Part shown: piece by piece, positions 1-6,559 of the stretch | Layout: each line of letters starts with the position of its first letter | Position numbering within the stretch: position 1 is the first letter of the stretch | Assembly (NCBI GenBank): GCA_023250495.1 | Contig: JAHFAP010000074.1 | Span: 1 to 12,262 of the forward strand | DNA from: Deltaproteobacteria bacterium | GTDB lineage: Bacteria > Desulfobacterota > Binatia > UBA9968 | Reading direction: 5' to 3' | DNA length: 12,262 nucleotides | Program-made: the position numbers and the translations under genes | The notes under the pieces: generated by a model | What the model saw: the letters and a program-made list of their open reading frames with translations, nothing else | Told to the model about the DNA's origin: nothing | The model's database searches: none

Positions 1-106
1 CTTTTTGCCTCGACATACCAGGTTTAGCGCAAGGCAAACAGGCTTGGTGTTTGAGCGCGGGCTCCGATTCCCATGATGGCCGGTTCAACGCTCTGGTTAC
101 CCGATT

Positions 107-2353
107 ATGAACCTCAAAGAAGTCTGTGAGACTCTGAGCCGGGAGATTCGGAAACTCGTGCCCTACGACCGACTAGCAATCAACCTGCCGGAAAAAGACG
201 AAAACTACGTGCGTGTTTACGCCGAAGAATCCCGCTTGCCCGCGGCCGCTATCCCTGAGGGCCTCTCGGTGCGAGAGGGAACCGCTACCGGCTGGGTCCT
301 GGACCATCACGAGCCCGTCGTATGCCGCGACGTTCTCCAAGATTCCCGCTTCCCCCTAACCCACAAAAGATACAAGGGCGTGGGGCTGCGCTCTTACGTG
401 ATCCTTCCTCTAATGGCCGAGGGGAAGGCTCTAGGAGCATTGAACCTGGCAAGCCTAAGGCCTCGCTGCTATGGGAAGAAGCAAGTCGAGATCCTCTCTC
501 CCATAGCTGAGATCCTCTCCGTGGCGGTTGAAAACTCAATCCTCTATGAGGGGGCCCAGAGGCGCGAGGAGTTGCAAAAGCTCTTTAAGGAGCTCAGCCA
601 GGACATCACTAGTCTCGATATCGATAGCCTGCTTAAGAAGCTCACGGAAAAAGTGCGGGAGATCCTCAAAGTCGATGTTTCCGATGTCAGGGTATTTGAG
701 GCGGGGAGATGGATTCTTAGAGGCGTCTCAGGGATTGATTCCGATCTCATCCCCTCTGCTAGAACCGGAACCGCTATGGGCCGTTCAGGCTGGATTATCA
801 AGCATCGCAGACCTTTGGTGATACCTGACGCAGCTCACGAGCAAAATCTTCCCTCAGGAGAAACCATACGAAGCCTTGGGCTCCGAGCTTACCTGGCGGT
901 TCCACTCTTTTCCAGGGGCGGAGAGGTCATAGGCGTCCTCCGGGCCTTAGGCTATCAACCGAGAGAGTTTATCCCTGAAGAAGTGGACCTGCTGCAGCAG
1001 TTGGCCAACGGCGCGGCTATCGCTCTTGAGAACGCTAAGCTTTTTGAAGAGGTCCAGAGCAAATCCAGAGAGCTGGAATCGACCAACACCCGTCTCAACA
1101 GGCTCTTAGGACAACAAAGCGCGCTGCGGGAGATCTTCTCGCAGATCAACCTTGTGGACATGGGTCCCTTGCTCGACCAATTGACGCAGCAAGCACTAAG
1201 TCTCCTCCATGCGGATCACGCTGTCCTAAGGCTTCTAAGCCCGGATGGCACCCTGCGCGCGGTCTCCCTCGCGGGGAGAGGTGTGGAACGGGTCCAAGAT
1301 CGCCTCCTGGAATTCGGCAAGGGCCGCTCCACCTGGATTATGGAAAACCAGCGACCCTTAGCGATCATGGACATCCATCAAGACAAGGTGTTCGGCCCAG
1401 CTCCTCTTTTGCAGGAGTTAGGCGCGCGAGGGTATCTCGGAGTGCCGCTGATCTCACGCGGGCAGAAATCGATCGGCGTACTCACTGTCTCTACCGTTAG
1501 AGAGAGGGAATTCACCGAGGAGGAGATCGCCCTCGCTCGGCAGTTGGCCTCAGCGGCGGCCGTCACCATCGAGAACGCCAGGTTGTTTGAAGAGGTGCAA
1601 AACAAATCGGCCGAGCTGGAAGAGGCATTCAAGGCCAAATCCGCTTTTCTCAACACCATGGCCCACGAACTCAAGACCCCGCTCCATGTGATCGTGGGCA
1701 TGCAGCAGCTCCTTTTAGAGGAAGCTTACGGGAAGATTACGGAGGAGCAGAAAGAAGCTTTGGAACGCATAGAGCGCAACGTCCGCGATCTCCTAAGCCT
1801 TATAGACGAGATCCTGGAGTTAGCGCGCTTAGAGGTGAGGAGGGTACCGCTGCATATCGAGGAATTTACGGTTAACGAAATGATTCAGGGGCTTGAATCT
1901 TCCTTGATGCCTTTGGCGAAAGAAAAAGGGCTGGAGCTCAAGTTCGAAATCGGCGCCGGCATACCGCCCCTCAAAAGCGACCGCTCCAAGATCAGTGAGA
2001 TCCTGCAGAACTTGCTCGCCAACGCGGTGAAATACACCGACGAGGGCAAAGTCGAGCTGCGAGTCTCGCTGCAACACCCGGACACCGACACTCAAGTCGG
2101 GCGCGTTTCATGGTCCGTGCGGGACACCGGAATAGGGATCAGGGAGTCAGACCGGCCGCGCCTCTTCGAGCCTTTCTACATGGCCGAGGGAGTGGACCGG
2201 AGGAAATATCCAGGGACTGGTTTGGGTTTGAGCATCGTCAAGCGCCTCGTGGAGCTGTTAGAGGGCGACCTGCAGGTTGAGAGCGAATTGGGAAAGGGCT
2301 CGACCTTCACGGTCACCCTTCCCCTGGCTCACACGGACGGCGAAGCAAGATAA
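107..2353 (+). CDS. Triple-GAF sensor histidine kinase, soluble
   Basis: A 748-residue sensor kinase that should autophosphorylate on a histidine and pass the phosphate to a response regulator. Three GAF domains lie in tandem (about residues 2-145, 168-312 and 345-492), joined by short charged coiled-coil linkers. A HisKA dimerisation domain follows, with H520 in a MAHELKTPL H-box, then a HATPase domain with the N-box asparagine N639, a G1 box DTGIGI (673-678) and a G2 box GTGLGLSI (703-710). I see no membrane segment or receiver domain, so it should sense an intracellular signal, but the ligand cannot be read from the sequence. The first GAF begins almost at the initiator methionine. There is no clear Shine-Dalgarno sequence, but an in-frame TGA at 74-76 limits any extension and no ATG, GTG or TTG lies between. 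Family assignment is firm; the start is moderately sure and the ligand unknown. Confidence 0.93.
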   Translation: MNLKEVCETLSREIRKLVPYDRLAINLPEKDENYVRVYAEESRLPAAAIPEGLSVREGTATGWVLDHHEPVVCRDVLQDSRFPLTHKRYKGVGLRSYVILPLMAEGKALGALNLASLRPRCYGKKQVEILSPIAEILSVAVENSILYEGAQRREELQKLFKELSQDITSLDIDSLLKKLTEKVREILKVDVSDVRVFEAGRWILRGVSGIDSDLIPSARTGTAMGRSGWIIKHRRPLVIPDAAHEQNLPSGETIRSLGLRAYLAVPLFSRGGEVIGVLRALGYQPREFIPEEVDLLQQLANGAAIALENAKLFEEVQSKSRELESTNTRLNRLLGQQSALREIFSQINLVDMGPLLDQLTQQALSLLHADHAVLRLLSPDGTLRAVSLAGRGVERVQDRLLEFGKGRSTWIMENQRPLAIMDIHQDKVFGPAPLLQELGARGYLGVPLISRGQKSIGVLTVSTVREREFTEEEIALARQLASAAAVTIENARLFEEVQNKSAELEEAFKAKSAFLNTMAHELKTPLHVIVGMQQLLLEEAYGKITEEQKEALERIERNVRDLLSLIDEILELARLEVRRVPLHIEEFTVNEMIQGLESSLMPLAKEKGLELKFEIGAGIPPLKSDRSKISEILQNLLANAVKYTDEGKVELRVSLQHPDTDTQVGRVSWSVRDTGIGIRESDRPRLFEPFYMAEGVDRRKYPGTGLGLSIVKRLVELLEGDLQVESELGKGSTFTVTLPLAHTDGEAR

Positions 2354-2354
2354 A

Positions 2355-2424
2355 ACTGGAGTGTTGAATTCCATTACTCCATCGCTCCATCGCTCCATTA
2401 CTCCATCACTCCAGTCGTTTTTTT
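2355..2424 (+). terminator. Candidate bidirectional intrinsic terminator
   Basis: Two perfect 9-base arms, ACTGGAGTG (2355-2363) and CACTCCAGT (2407-2415), are followed after CG by seven T residues (2418-2424). It starts two bases after the kinase stop codon, so in the plus direction it would end the kinase transcript. Read the other way, the second arm runs into TTTTAT, a weaker signal that could end the molybdoenzyme transcript. The loop is long (43 bases) and consists mainly of an 8-bp repeat, which makes the hairpin less certain than a classical terminator. The plus-strand T-tract lies inside the last codons of the convergent gene. Confidence 0.45.
2371..2413. repeat. 8-bp tandem repeat, five units
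   Basis: Five adjacent 8-bp units of the form CCATYRCT: CCATTACT, CCATCGCT, CCATCGCT, CCATTACT and CCATCACT, followed by a partial CCA. The array fills the junction between two convergent genes and runs into the 3' end of the minus-strand molybdoenzyme gene. There it encodes the last residues (GVME) and supplies the TAA stop from one of its CCATTACT units. Confidence 0.9.
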
Positions 2425-4710
2425 GTCTCTAATCGCGCGCCAGACCTTCTCGGGCGTTAGCGGAAGATCATAGAGCCTCACGCCCACAGCATTGTAAACG
2501 GCGTTGGCAACCGCCGAGGCCACCGGGAGAAGTCCTCCCTCGCCCATCCCTTTGGAACCGTACGGGCCGGGACCATTTCGGTTTTCCAGGAGGATCGTTT
2601 CAAATTCATCGGGCAGATCGCCGAAATTCGGCACACGGTAGTCTATGAGATTAGGATTTAAGAGCTGGCCGTCTTTGTAGACCATCTCCTCGCGCAGTGT
2701 GTGGCCGACGGCGAACATGACAGCGCCTTCGTCCTGGCCGACGCACTGGATCGGATGGATCGCCCGTCCCACGTCCGCCACCGAGACATATTTCAAGATT
2801 TTTATGTCGCCGGTATCCCGATCTACTTCAACCTCTGCGCCTCCCCAACTCGTTTCCCAGAAGGTGGTTGGCGAGCCCAGCACCGCCTTCGCGCTCTTCT
2901 GATCCTGATAAGAGCCTTCCCCGATGATCTCTCCGGCATTGGCGCCAAAGTATTTGGCGATGACTGCGTTGTAGGAAATCTTCTTGCCCCTAAGGCTGTT
3001 GACCTGTCCGTCTTTGAGGAACAAGTTGCCGACTTTCTCCTTGAGCGCCTTCGAAGCCGCCCGCCAAAGCTGTCGCTTCAAATCCTGGGCGGCACGCTGC
3101 ACGCAAAGACCCATCACGACCATCGAGCTGCTGGCATTGGTGGCCGGATCGTACGGAGTCGTATCCGTGTCCAACTGCGCCACGATGACCCGGTCCAAGG
3201 GCAAACCAAGCTCCTCCGCAACGACTTGACTCAGCGCCGTTCGCGCCCCCTGTCCAAGCTCAACCGTGCCGGTCAGCAATACCACGCTGCCATCGGAAAC
3301 CATCTTCACCACCGCCGAAGCGATTTTATAGGTTCCCCCGCCGTCCTTCATGCAGCAGCTCAGCCCTTTGCCGGCATTTCCCCTCGCGCTCTTTCGCCTC
3401 CAGCCGATAGCGCGCGCGGCGCGCAGCAGCCCCTGCTTAAGATCGCAATCCACCGGCGTATCTCCGGGCGTGTAGGCGTCCCCTTTCTTGAGCAGGTTCT
3501 TAAGACGAAAATCCAGCGCGTCGATGCCGAGCCTTTCAGCGATGATGTCCATCTGGGATTCGTAGGCCCAGGTAACTTGCAGCGTGCCGAAGCCGCGGAA
3601 GGCCCCGGCCGGCGCGGTGTTGGTATAAACCGTGTAGGCGTTGGTCTTGACGTGTGGAATTCGGTACGGGCCGAGCGCCCGGTAGCCGGCCTTTTGCGTG
3701 ACGCGCGGGCCTGCGTCGGCATAGGCGCCCGTATCCATGTAGATCTCGCACTCGCGCGCCACCAAACGGCCGTCGCTGGCGACGCCGGTCTTGATGCGGA
3801 AGCGGGCCGGATGGCGCGTGACCGTCTTGAAGCTTTCTTCCACAGAGAGGACGATCTTGACCGGCCGGCGCGCCTTCCAGGACAAGGCCGCAGCCAGCGG
3901 CTCGATCTTAACCGAGAGCTTCCCGCCATAACCGCCGCCGACATAAGGGACAATGACGCGGACGCGGTTGAGCGGGAGGCGGAAGATCCCCGCCACATGC
4001 TCGCGCAGCGTGAAGGGATCCTGGCTGGCGGCCCAAAGGATAATTCTGTCGCCCTCGAAGTGAGCGACGGTCGCGTGAGGCTCCATGGAATAATGCTGCA
4101 CGCGCGGAAAAGTGAAAGTGTCCTCAAAAATATGGGCAGACTTCTTGAACCCTTCAGCCGTGTCTCCCCTGGCATAGCTGAACTGGTAGCAGAGATTGGT
4201 GCCTTTGAATTTCTCCGAGGCTTGATAGTGGTAGCCGTGAAGCTCGCCGCCTGCGGAGACGCTCTCATGGACCAACGGGGCATTGGCCCTGAGCGCTTCC
4301 TCGAGATCGTTCACCGCAGGGAGTTCCTCATAGTCCGCCTCGATCAGGCCGAGCGCCTCCTCGGCGGTCGCCGCATCCACCGCCGCTACGGCAGCCACCG
4401 GGTCGCCTACATATCTTACTTTGTCCACCGCCACGATGGGCTGGTCTTTGTAAGCGGCGCCATAGTAGTAATTGAGAGCGCCGAGATCGTCCCGAGTGAG
4501 GACCGAAATGACGCCGGGGAGCCTCTCTGCTTTGCGGGCATCTATCTTAACCAGTCTGGCGTGAGGAAAAGGGCTCCTCAGTATCTTCCCGAAAGCCATG
4601 TTCGGCAGCTCGATATCAACCGTATAAAGCGCGCTTCCGGCGGCCTTCTCCACCCCATCGACTCTGGGAAAAACTCGGCCGACAATTTTCAGCCCGTCAG
4701 CTCGTTTCAC
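2398..4710 (-). CDS. Xanthine dehydrogenase family molybdopterin-binding subunit
   Basis: The large, molybdenum-cofactor-binding subunit of a xanthine dehydrogenase-family hydroxylase, 770 residues and full length. The N-terminal alpha/beta hammerhead domain starts at about residue 10 (VGRVFPRVDG). Cofactor-site motifs follow in order: GGGYGGK (258-264), AFRGFG (370-375), GTVELGQGA (481-489) and KGMGEGG (720-726). In the last, E724 matches the family's catalytic glutamate. The AYRCSFR loop of form I CO dehydrogenase is absent, so this is not a CoxL of that type. I chose a GTG start at 4710: it overlaps the TGA of the upstream cca gene as GTGA and has GAGGT 5 bases upstream. A longer GTG start at 4746 would overlap cca by 40 bp. 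The family's 2Fe-2S and FAD subunits are not in this window, and the substrate is unknown. Confidence 0.9.
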   Translation of the reverse strand: MKRADGLKIVGRVFPRVDGVEKAAGSALYTVDIELPNMAFGKILRSPFPHARLVKIDARKAERLPGVISVLTRDDLGALNYYYGAAYKDQPIVAVDKVRYVGDPVAAVAAVDAATAEEALGLIEADYEELPAVNDLEEALRANAPLVHESVSAGGELHGYHYQASEKFKGTNLCYQFSYARGDTAEGFKKSAHIFEDTFTFPRVQHYSMEPHATVAHFEGDRIILWAASQDPFTLREHVAGIFRLPLNRVRVIVPYVGGGYGGKLSVKIEPLAAALSWKARRPVKIVLSVEESFKTVTRHPARFRIKTGVASDGRLVARECEIYMDTGAYADAGPRVTQKAGYRALGPYRIPHVKTNAYTVYTNTAPAGAFRGFGTLQVTWAYESQMDIIAERLGIDALDFRLKNLLKKGDAYTPGDTPVDCDLKQGLLRAARAIGWRRKSARGNAGKGLSCCMKDGGGTYKIASAVVKMVSDGSVVLLTGTVELGQGARTALSQVVAEELGLPLDRVIVAQLDTDTTPYDPATNASSSMVVMGLCVQRAAQDLKRQLWRAASKALKEKVGNLFLKDGQVNSLRGKKISYNAVIAKYFGANAGEIIGEGSYQDQKSAKAVLGSPTTFWETSWGGAEVEVDRDTGDIKILKYVSVADVGRAIHPIQCVGQDEGAVMFAVGHTLREEMVYKDGQLLNPNLIDYRVPNFGDLPDEFETILLENRNGPGPYGSKGMGEGGLLPVASAVANAVYNAVGVRLYDLPLTPEKVWRAIRDKKTTGVME

Positions 4711-6038
4711 AAGTGACCTCGATCGCGGTATTGTCTCTGCACCCACTCCATCGCCTGCTCTCTGGTGCGGATCTCTCCCTCGAGCTGCGCTTCTTTGAGT
4801 AGCTCCAGAATTTCGTGGAAGATGGGCCCCGGCGAAAAGCCCATGGCGATCAGCTCTTTTCCCCCGAGCAGCGGCTCCGGATGAATCTCTTCCTGCTTTA
4901 GCTCGGCCAGCTTCCGCCGGCAGAAGTCATAGTACTGGAGGTCGCCGTTCGACGCCATGGCATCAAGTCGCATGAGCTCCAGAAGCTCTTCGATCCCCTC
5001 CTCGCCGAGAAAACGCTTCAGCGTGCTGAGACGCATCTTGGGCGCCTGGGTATGGCGCAGATGGCTCTTCACCAGGTAGGCGACCCGTTCCCACACGGCC
5101 CGGCTGCGCTTGAGCCGCTTGAGGATCTCCACCGCCATCTCCGCTCCTTTTTCGGTGTGGCCGTAGAAAGTGATCCGCTCCTTCTCTCGCTGCGCGCAGA
5201 CGGGTTTGGCGATGTCGTGGAGGAGACATCCATAGGCCAGCGTCTCTGAGATTTGAGATTTGAGATTTGAGATTTGCTCCAACATCAGCAGCGTGTGAGC
5301 GAAGACGTCGCCCTCCGGATGAAAATCAGCGCTTTGCTCCACGCCCTTCATCTGCACGACTTCAGGCAAGATGGCGGACAGGAGCCGGCTTTCGTCCAGG
5401 ATTTCAAAACCTCTTCGCGCTCCGCCTTCGGTCAAGATGCGGGTGACTTCTTCTCCGATCCTTTCCCACGATATCCGGGTGATCGTAGAGGCCTCCGCCT
5501 GGATGGCCCTGAAGGTATTCTCTTCGATCGTAAAGCCAAGACCGGCGGCGAAGCGCGCGGCCCGCACCATGCGCAAACGATCCTCCTGAAATCGCTCGCG
5601 GGGATCGCCGATGGCGCGGACCAGACGACGGTTCAGGTCCTCTTTCCCGCCGACCAAATCGATAACTTGCTCCTCGATCGGATCGTACATCATTCCGTTG
5701 ATAGTGAAGTCACGCCGCAGGATATCCTCTCGCATGCTGGCAAAGCGGACATGGCTGGGCCGGCGGCCGTCAAGATAGGGTCCGTCGTGGCGAAAAGTGG
5801 CCACCTCAAAGGGGTCGTCCTCGAACAAGACTAGAATGACCCCGAACTGTGTTCCAACCTCGATGGTCTTGGAAAAAATTTTTTGCACGGCCTCCGGCTT
5901 CGCGGCCGTGGCGATGTCGTAATCCTGCGGTGGCTTTCCCAGCAGGGTGTCGCGCACGCAACCGCCCGCGAAATAGGCTTCGTAGCCCTCTTCTCTTAGG
6001 CGCTTGATGATAGCGATGGCTTTTTCCCGTCGCGCCAC
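4707..6038 (-). CDS. cca: Class II CCA-adding tRNA nucleotidyltransferase with HD domain
   Basis: A 443-residue cytoplasmic enzyme that builds or repairs the 3' CCA end of tRNAs. The nucleotidyltransferase head carries FAGGCVRDTLLG (23-34), the metal-binding pair D39 and D41 in PPQDYDIAT, and RRDFTINGMMYD (108-119). The motif EDRLR (152-156) matches the EDxxR template of CCA-adding enzymes, in which D153 and R156 read the incoming CTP or ATP. The second half is an HD domain with likely metal ligands H248, H274, D275 (LLHDIAKP) and D359. The start is GTG with GAGGT 6 bases upstream (6045-6049). A perfect 7-bp repeat encodes residues 255-264, between H248 and H274. The 3' end overlaps the next gene as GTGA. 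The RRDFTINGMMYD form favours CCA-adding over poly(A) polymerase, but a CC-only or A-only specificity cannot be excluded by eye. Confidence 0.92.
   Translation of the reverse strand: MARREKAIAIIKRLREEGYEAYFAGGCVRDTLLGKPPQDYDIATAAKPEAVQKIFSKTIEVGTQFGVILVLFEDDPFEVATFRHDGPYLDGRRPSHVRFASMREDILRRDFTINGMMYDPIEEQVIDLVGGKEDLNRRLVRAIGDPRERFQEDRLRMVRAARFAAGLGFTIEENTFRAIQAEASTITRISWERIGEEVTRILTEGGARRGFEILDESRLLSAILPEVVQMKGVEQSADFHPEGDVFAHTLLMLEQISNLKSQISETLAYGCLLHDIAKPVCAQREKERITFYGHTEKGAEMAVEILKRLKRSRAVWERVAYLVKSHLRHTQAPKMRLSTLKRFLGEEGIEELLELMRLDAMASNGDLQYYDFCRRKLAELKQEEIHPEPLLGGKELIAMGFSPGPIFHEILELLKEAQLEGEIRTREQAMEWVQRQYRDRGHL
4716..4720 (-). promoter_or_regulatory. Ribosome binding site deciding the GTG start at 4710
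   Basis: GAGGT on the minus strand, 5 bases before the GTG at 4710 and inside the 3' end of the cca coding sequence. It supports the GTGA-coupled start over the longer in-frame GTG at 4746. Confidence 0.65.
5248..5275. repeat. Perfect 7-bp tandem repeat inside cca, four units
   Basis: Four exact copies of GAGATTT on the plus strand. On the coding (minus) strand they read as QISNLKSQIS, residues 255-264 of the CCA-adding enzyme, in the loop between the HD-domain ligands H248 and H274/D275. Because 7 is not a multiple of 3, gain or loss of one or two units would shift the reading frame, while three units would keep it. Confidence 0.97.
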
Positions 6039-6096
6039 GGATGGACCTCGGGAGGAACTGGATGAGAAAGGAAAGAAAGAGAAACGGTCGCTGGGA

Positions 6097-6480
6097 CTAC
6101 TGCACAGGCAGGTTTGAGCCAGAGAGAAATTCCTGGACCTTCCCCTGGAGCTCCTGGAAGGTAAACGGCTTAACGATGTAATCGTTGCATCCCGCGTCTA
6201 TGCAGGTCTTAAGATCGGCGTCCCTAAAGAGAGCGGTCGCGGCCAGAATAGGAATACCCTGAGTCTCGGGACGGGAGCGCAGCAGCCGTGTAGCCTCCCG
6301 GCCGTCCATGCCAGGCATCATGATATCCATCAGGATCAGTTCTGGCTTCTCCTCGACCGCCTTCTCCACCCCTTCCTTGCCATGCTTGGCAGGAATGGCG
6401 GAAAACCCCATCAACTCCATCTGCCAGATAAGGAGCTCTCTCATATCCGGGTGGTCTTCAACGACGAGGACTTTTTTCAT
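6097..6480 (-). CDS. Single-domain response regulator (CheY-like receiver)
   Basis: A 127-residue protein made of one receiver domain with no output domain. The acidic pocket is E8/D9, the phosphoacceptor is D52 in LILMDIMMPGMDG, and the switch residues are T82 and K104 (IVKPF). All the residues needed for phosphotransfer and signalling are present. It should act by protein-protein contact, as CheY- or Spo0F-like regulators do, rather than by binding DNA. The ATG start has AAAGGA 11 bases upstream (6492-6497), a slightly long spacing. A good promoter candidate lies just upstream at 6531-6559. Downstream, 58 bp separate it from cca with no terminator visible, so the two are probably co-transcribed. 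The triple-GAF kinase at 107-2353 is a possible partner, but this is inference from proximity only. Confidence 0.93.
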   Translation of the reverse strand: MKKVLVVEDHPDMRELLIWQMELMGFSAIPAKHGKEGVEKAVEEKPELILMDIMMPGMDGREATRLLRSRPETQGIPILAATALFRDADLKTCIDAGCNDYIVKPFTFQELQGKVQEFLSGSNLPVQ

Positions 6481-6499
6481 AGCGAGAGTTTTCCTTTCG

Positions 6500-6523
6500 A
6501 AAAAAACCGCCTGTGCGGACGGT
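6500..6523 (-). terminator. Intrinsic terminator-like hairpin after the M16 operon
   Basis: On the minus strand ACCGTC (6523-6518), a six-base loop CGCACA and GGCGGT (6511-6506) form a six-pair stem with one G-T pair. An unbroken T-tract follows, reaching 6500. It begins 14 bases after the TAG stop of the second M16 gene, so it is well placed to end that operon. It also lies only about 20 bases upstream of the response regulator ATG. Confidence 0.7.
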
Positions 6524-6530
6524 GTATTGA

Positions 6531-6559
6531 AACATACTATAGACCTTTGCCCGTGTCAA
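6531..6559 (-). promoter_or_regulatory. Sigma-70-like promoter for the response regulator
   Basis: The minus strand carries a perfect -35 TTGACA (6559-6554), a 17-base spacer and a -10 TATGTT (6536-6531; four of six consensus bases). Transcription would start near 6524, at the edge of the terminator-like hairpin. The -35 box lies within the last codons of the second M16 gene. This is a consensus match by eye only. Confidence 0.5.

Noticed and set aside
3360..4283. 307-codon open frame on the minus strand in another frame of the molybdoenzyme gene
   Set aside because: The translation is rich in Arg, Ser and Pro with no recognisable family, and it lies wholly within the real gene. I looked for a frameshift, but the main frame is continuous and has all its motifs.
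2701..4716. 671-codon open frame on the plus strand, antisense to the molybdoenzyme gene
   Set aside because: Its translation shows no domain, motif or ordered hydrophobic pattern, while the opposite strand encodes a complete, motif-rich enzyme. It is a compositional shadow of a GC-rich gene.
4711..4746. GTG start at 4746 for the molybdoenzyme
   Set aside because: The extra 12 residues are atypical of the family. The GTG at 4710 has a ribosome binding sequence and an exact stop/start overlap with cca.
5248..5275. CRISPR-like or phage-type repeat array
   Set aside because: The units are 7 bp and contiguous with no spacers, so this is a simple tandem repeat.
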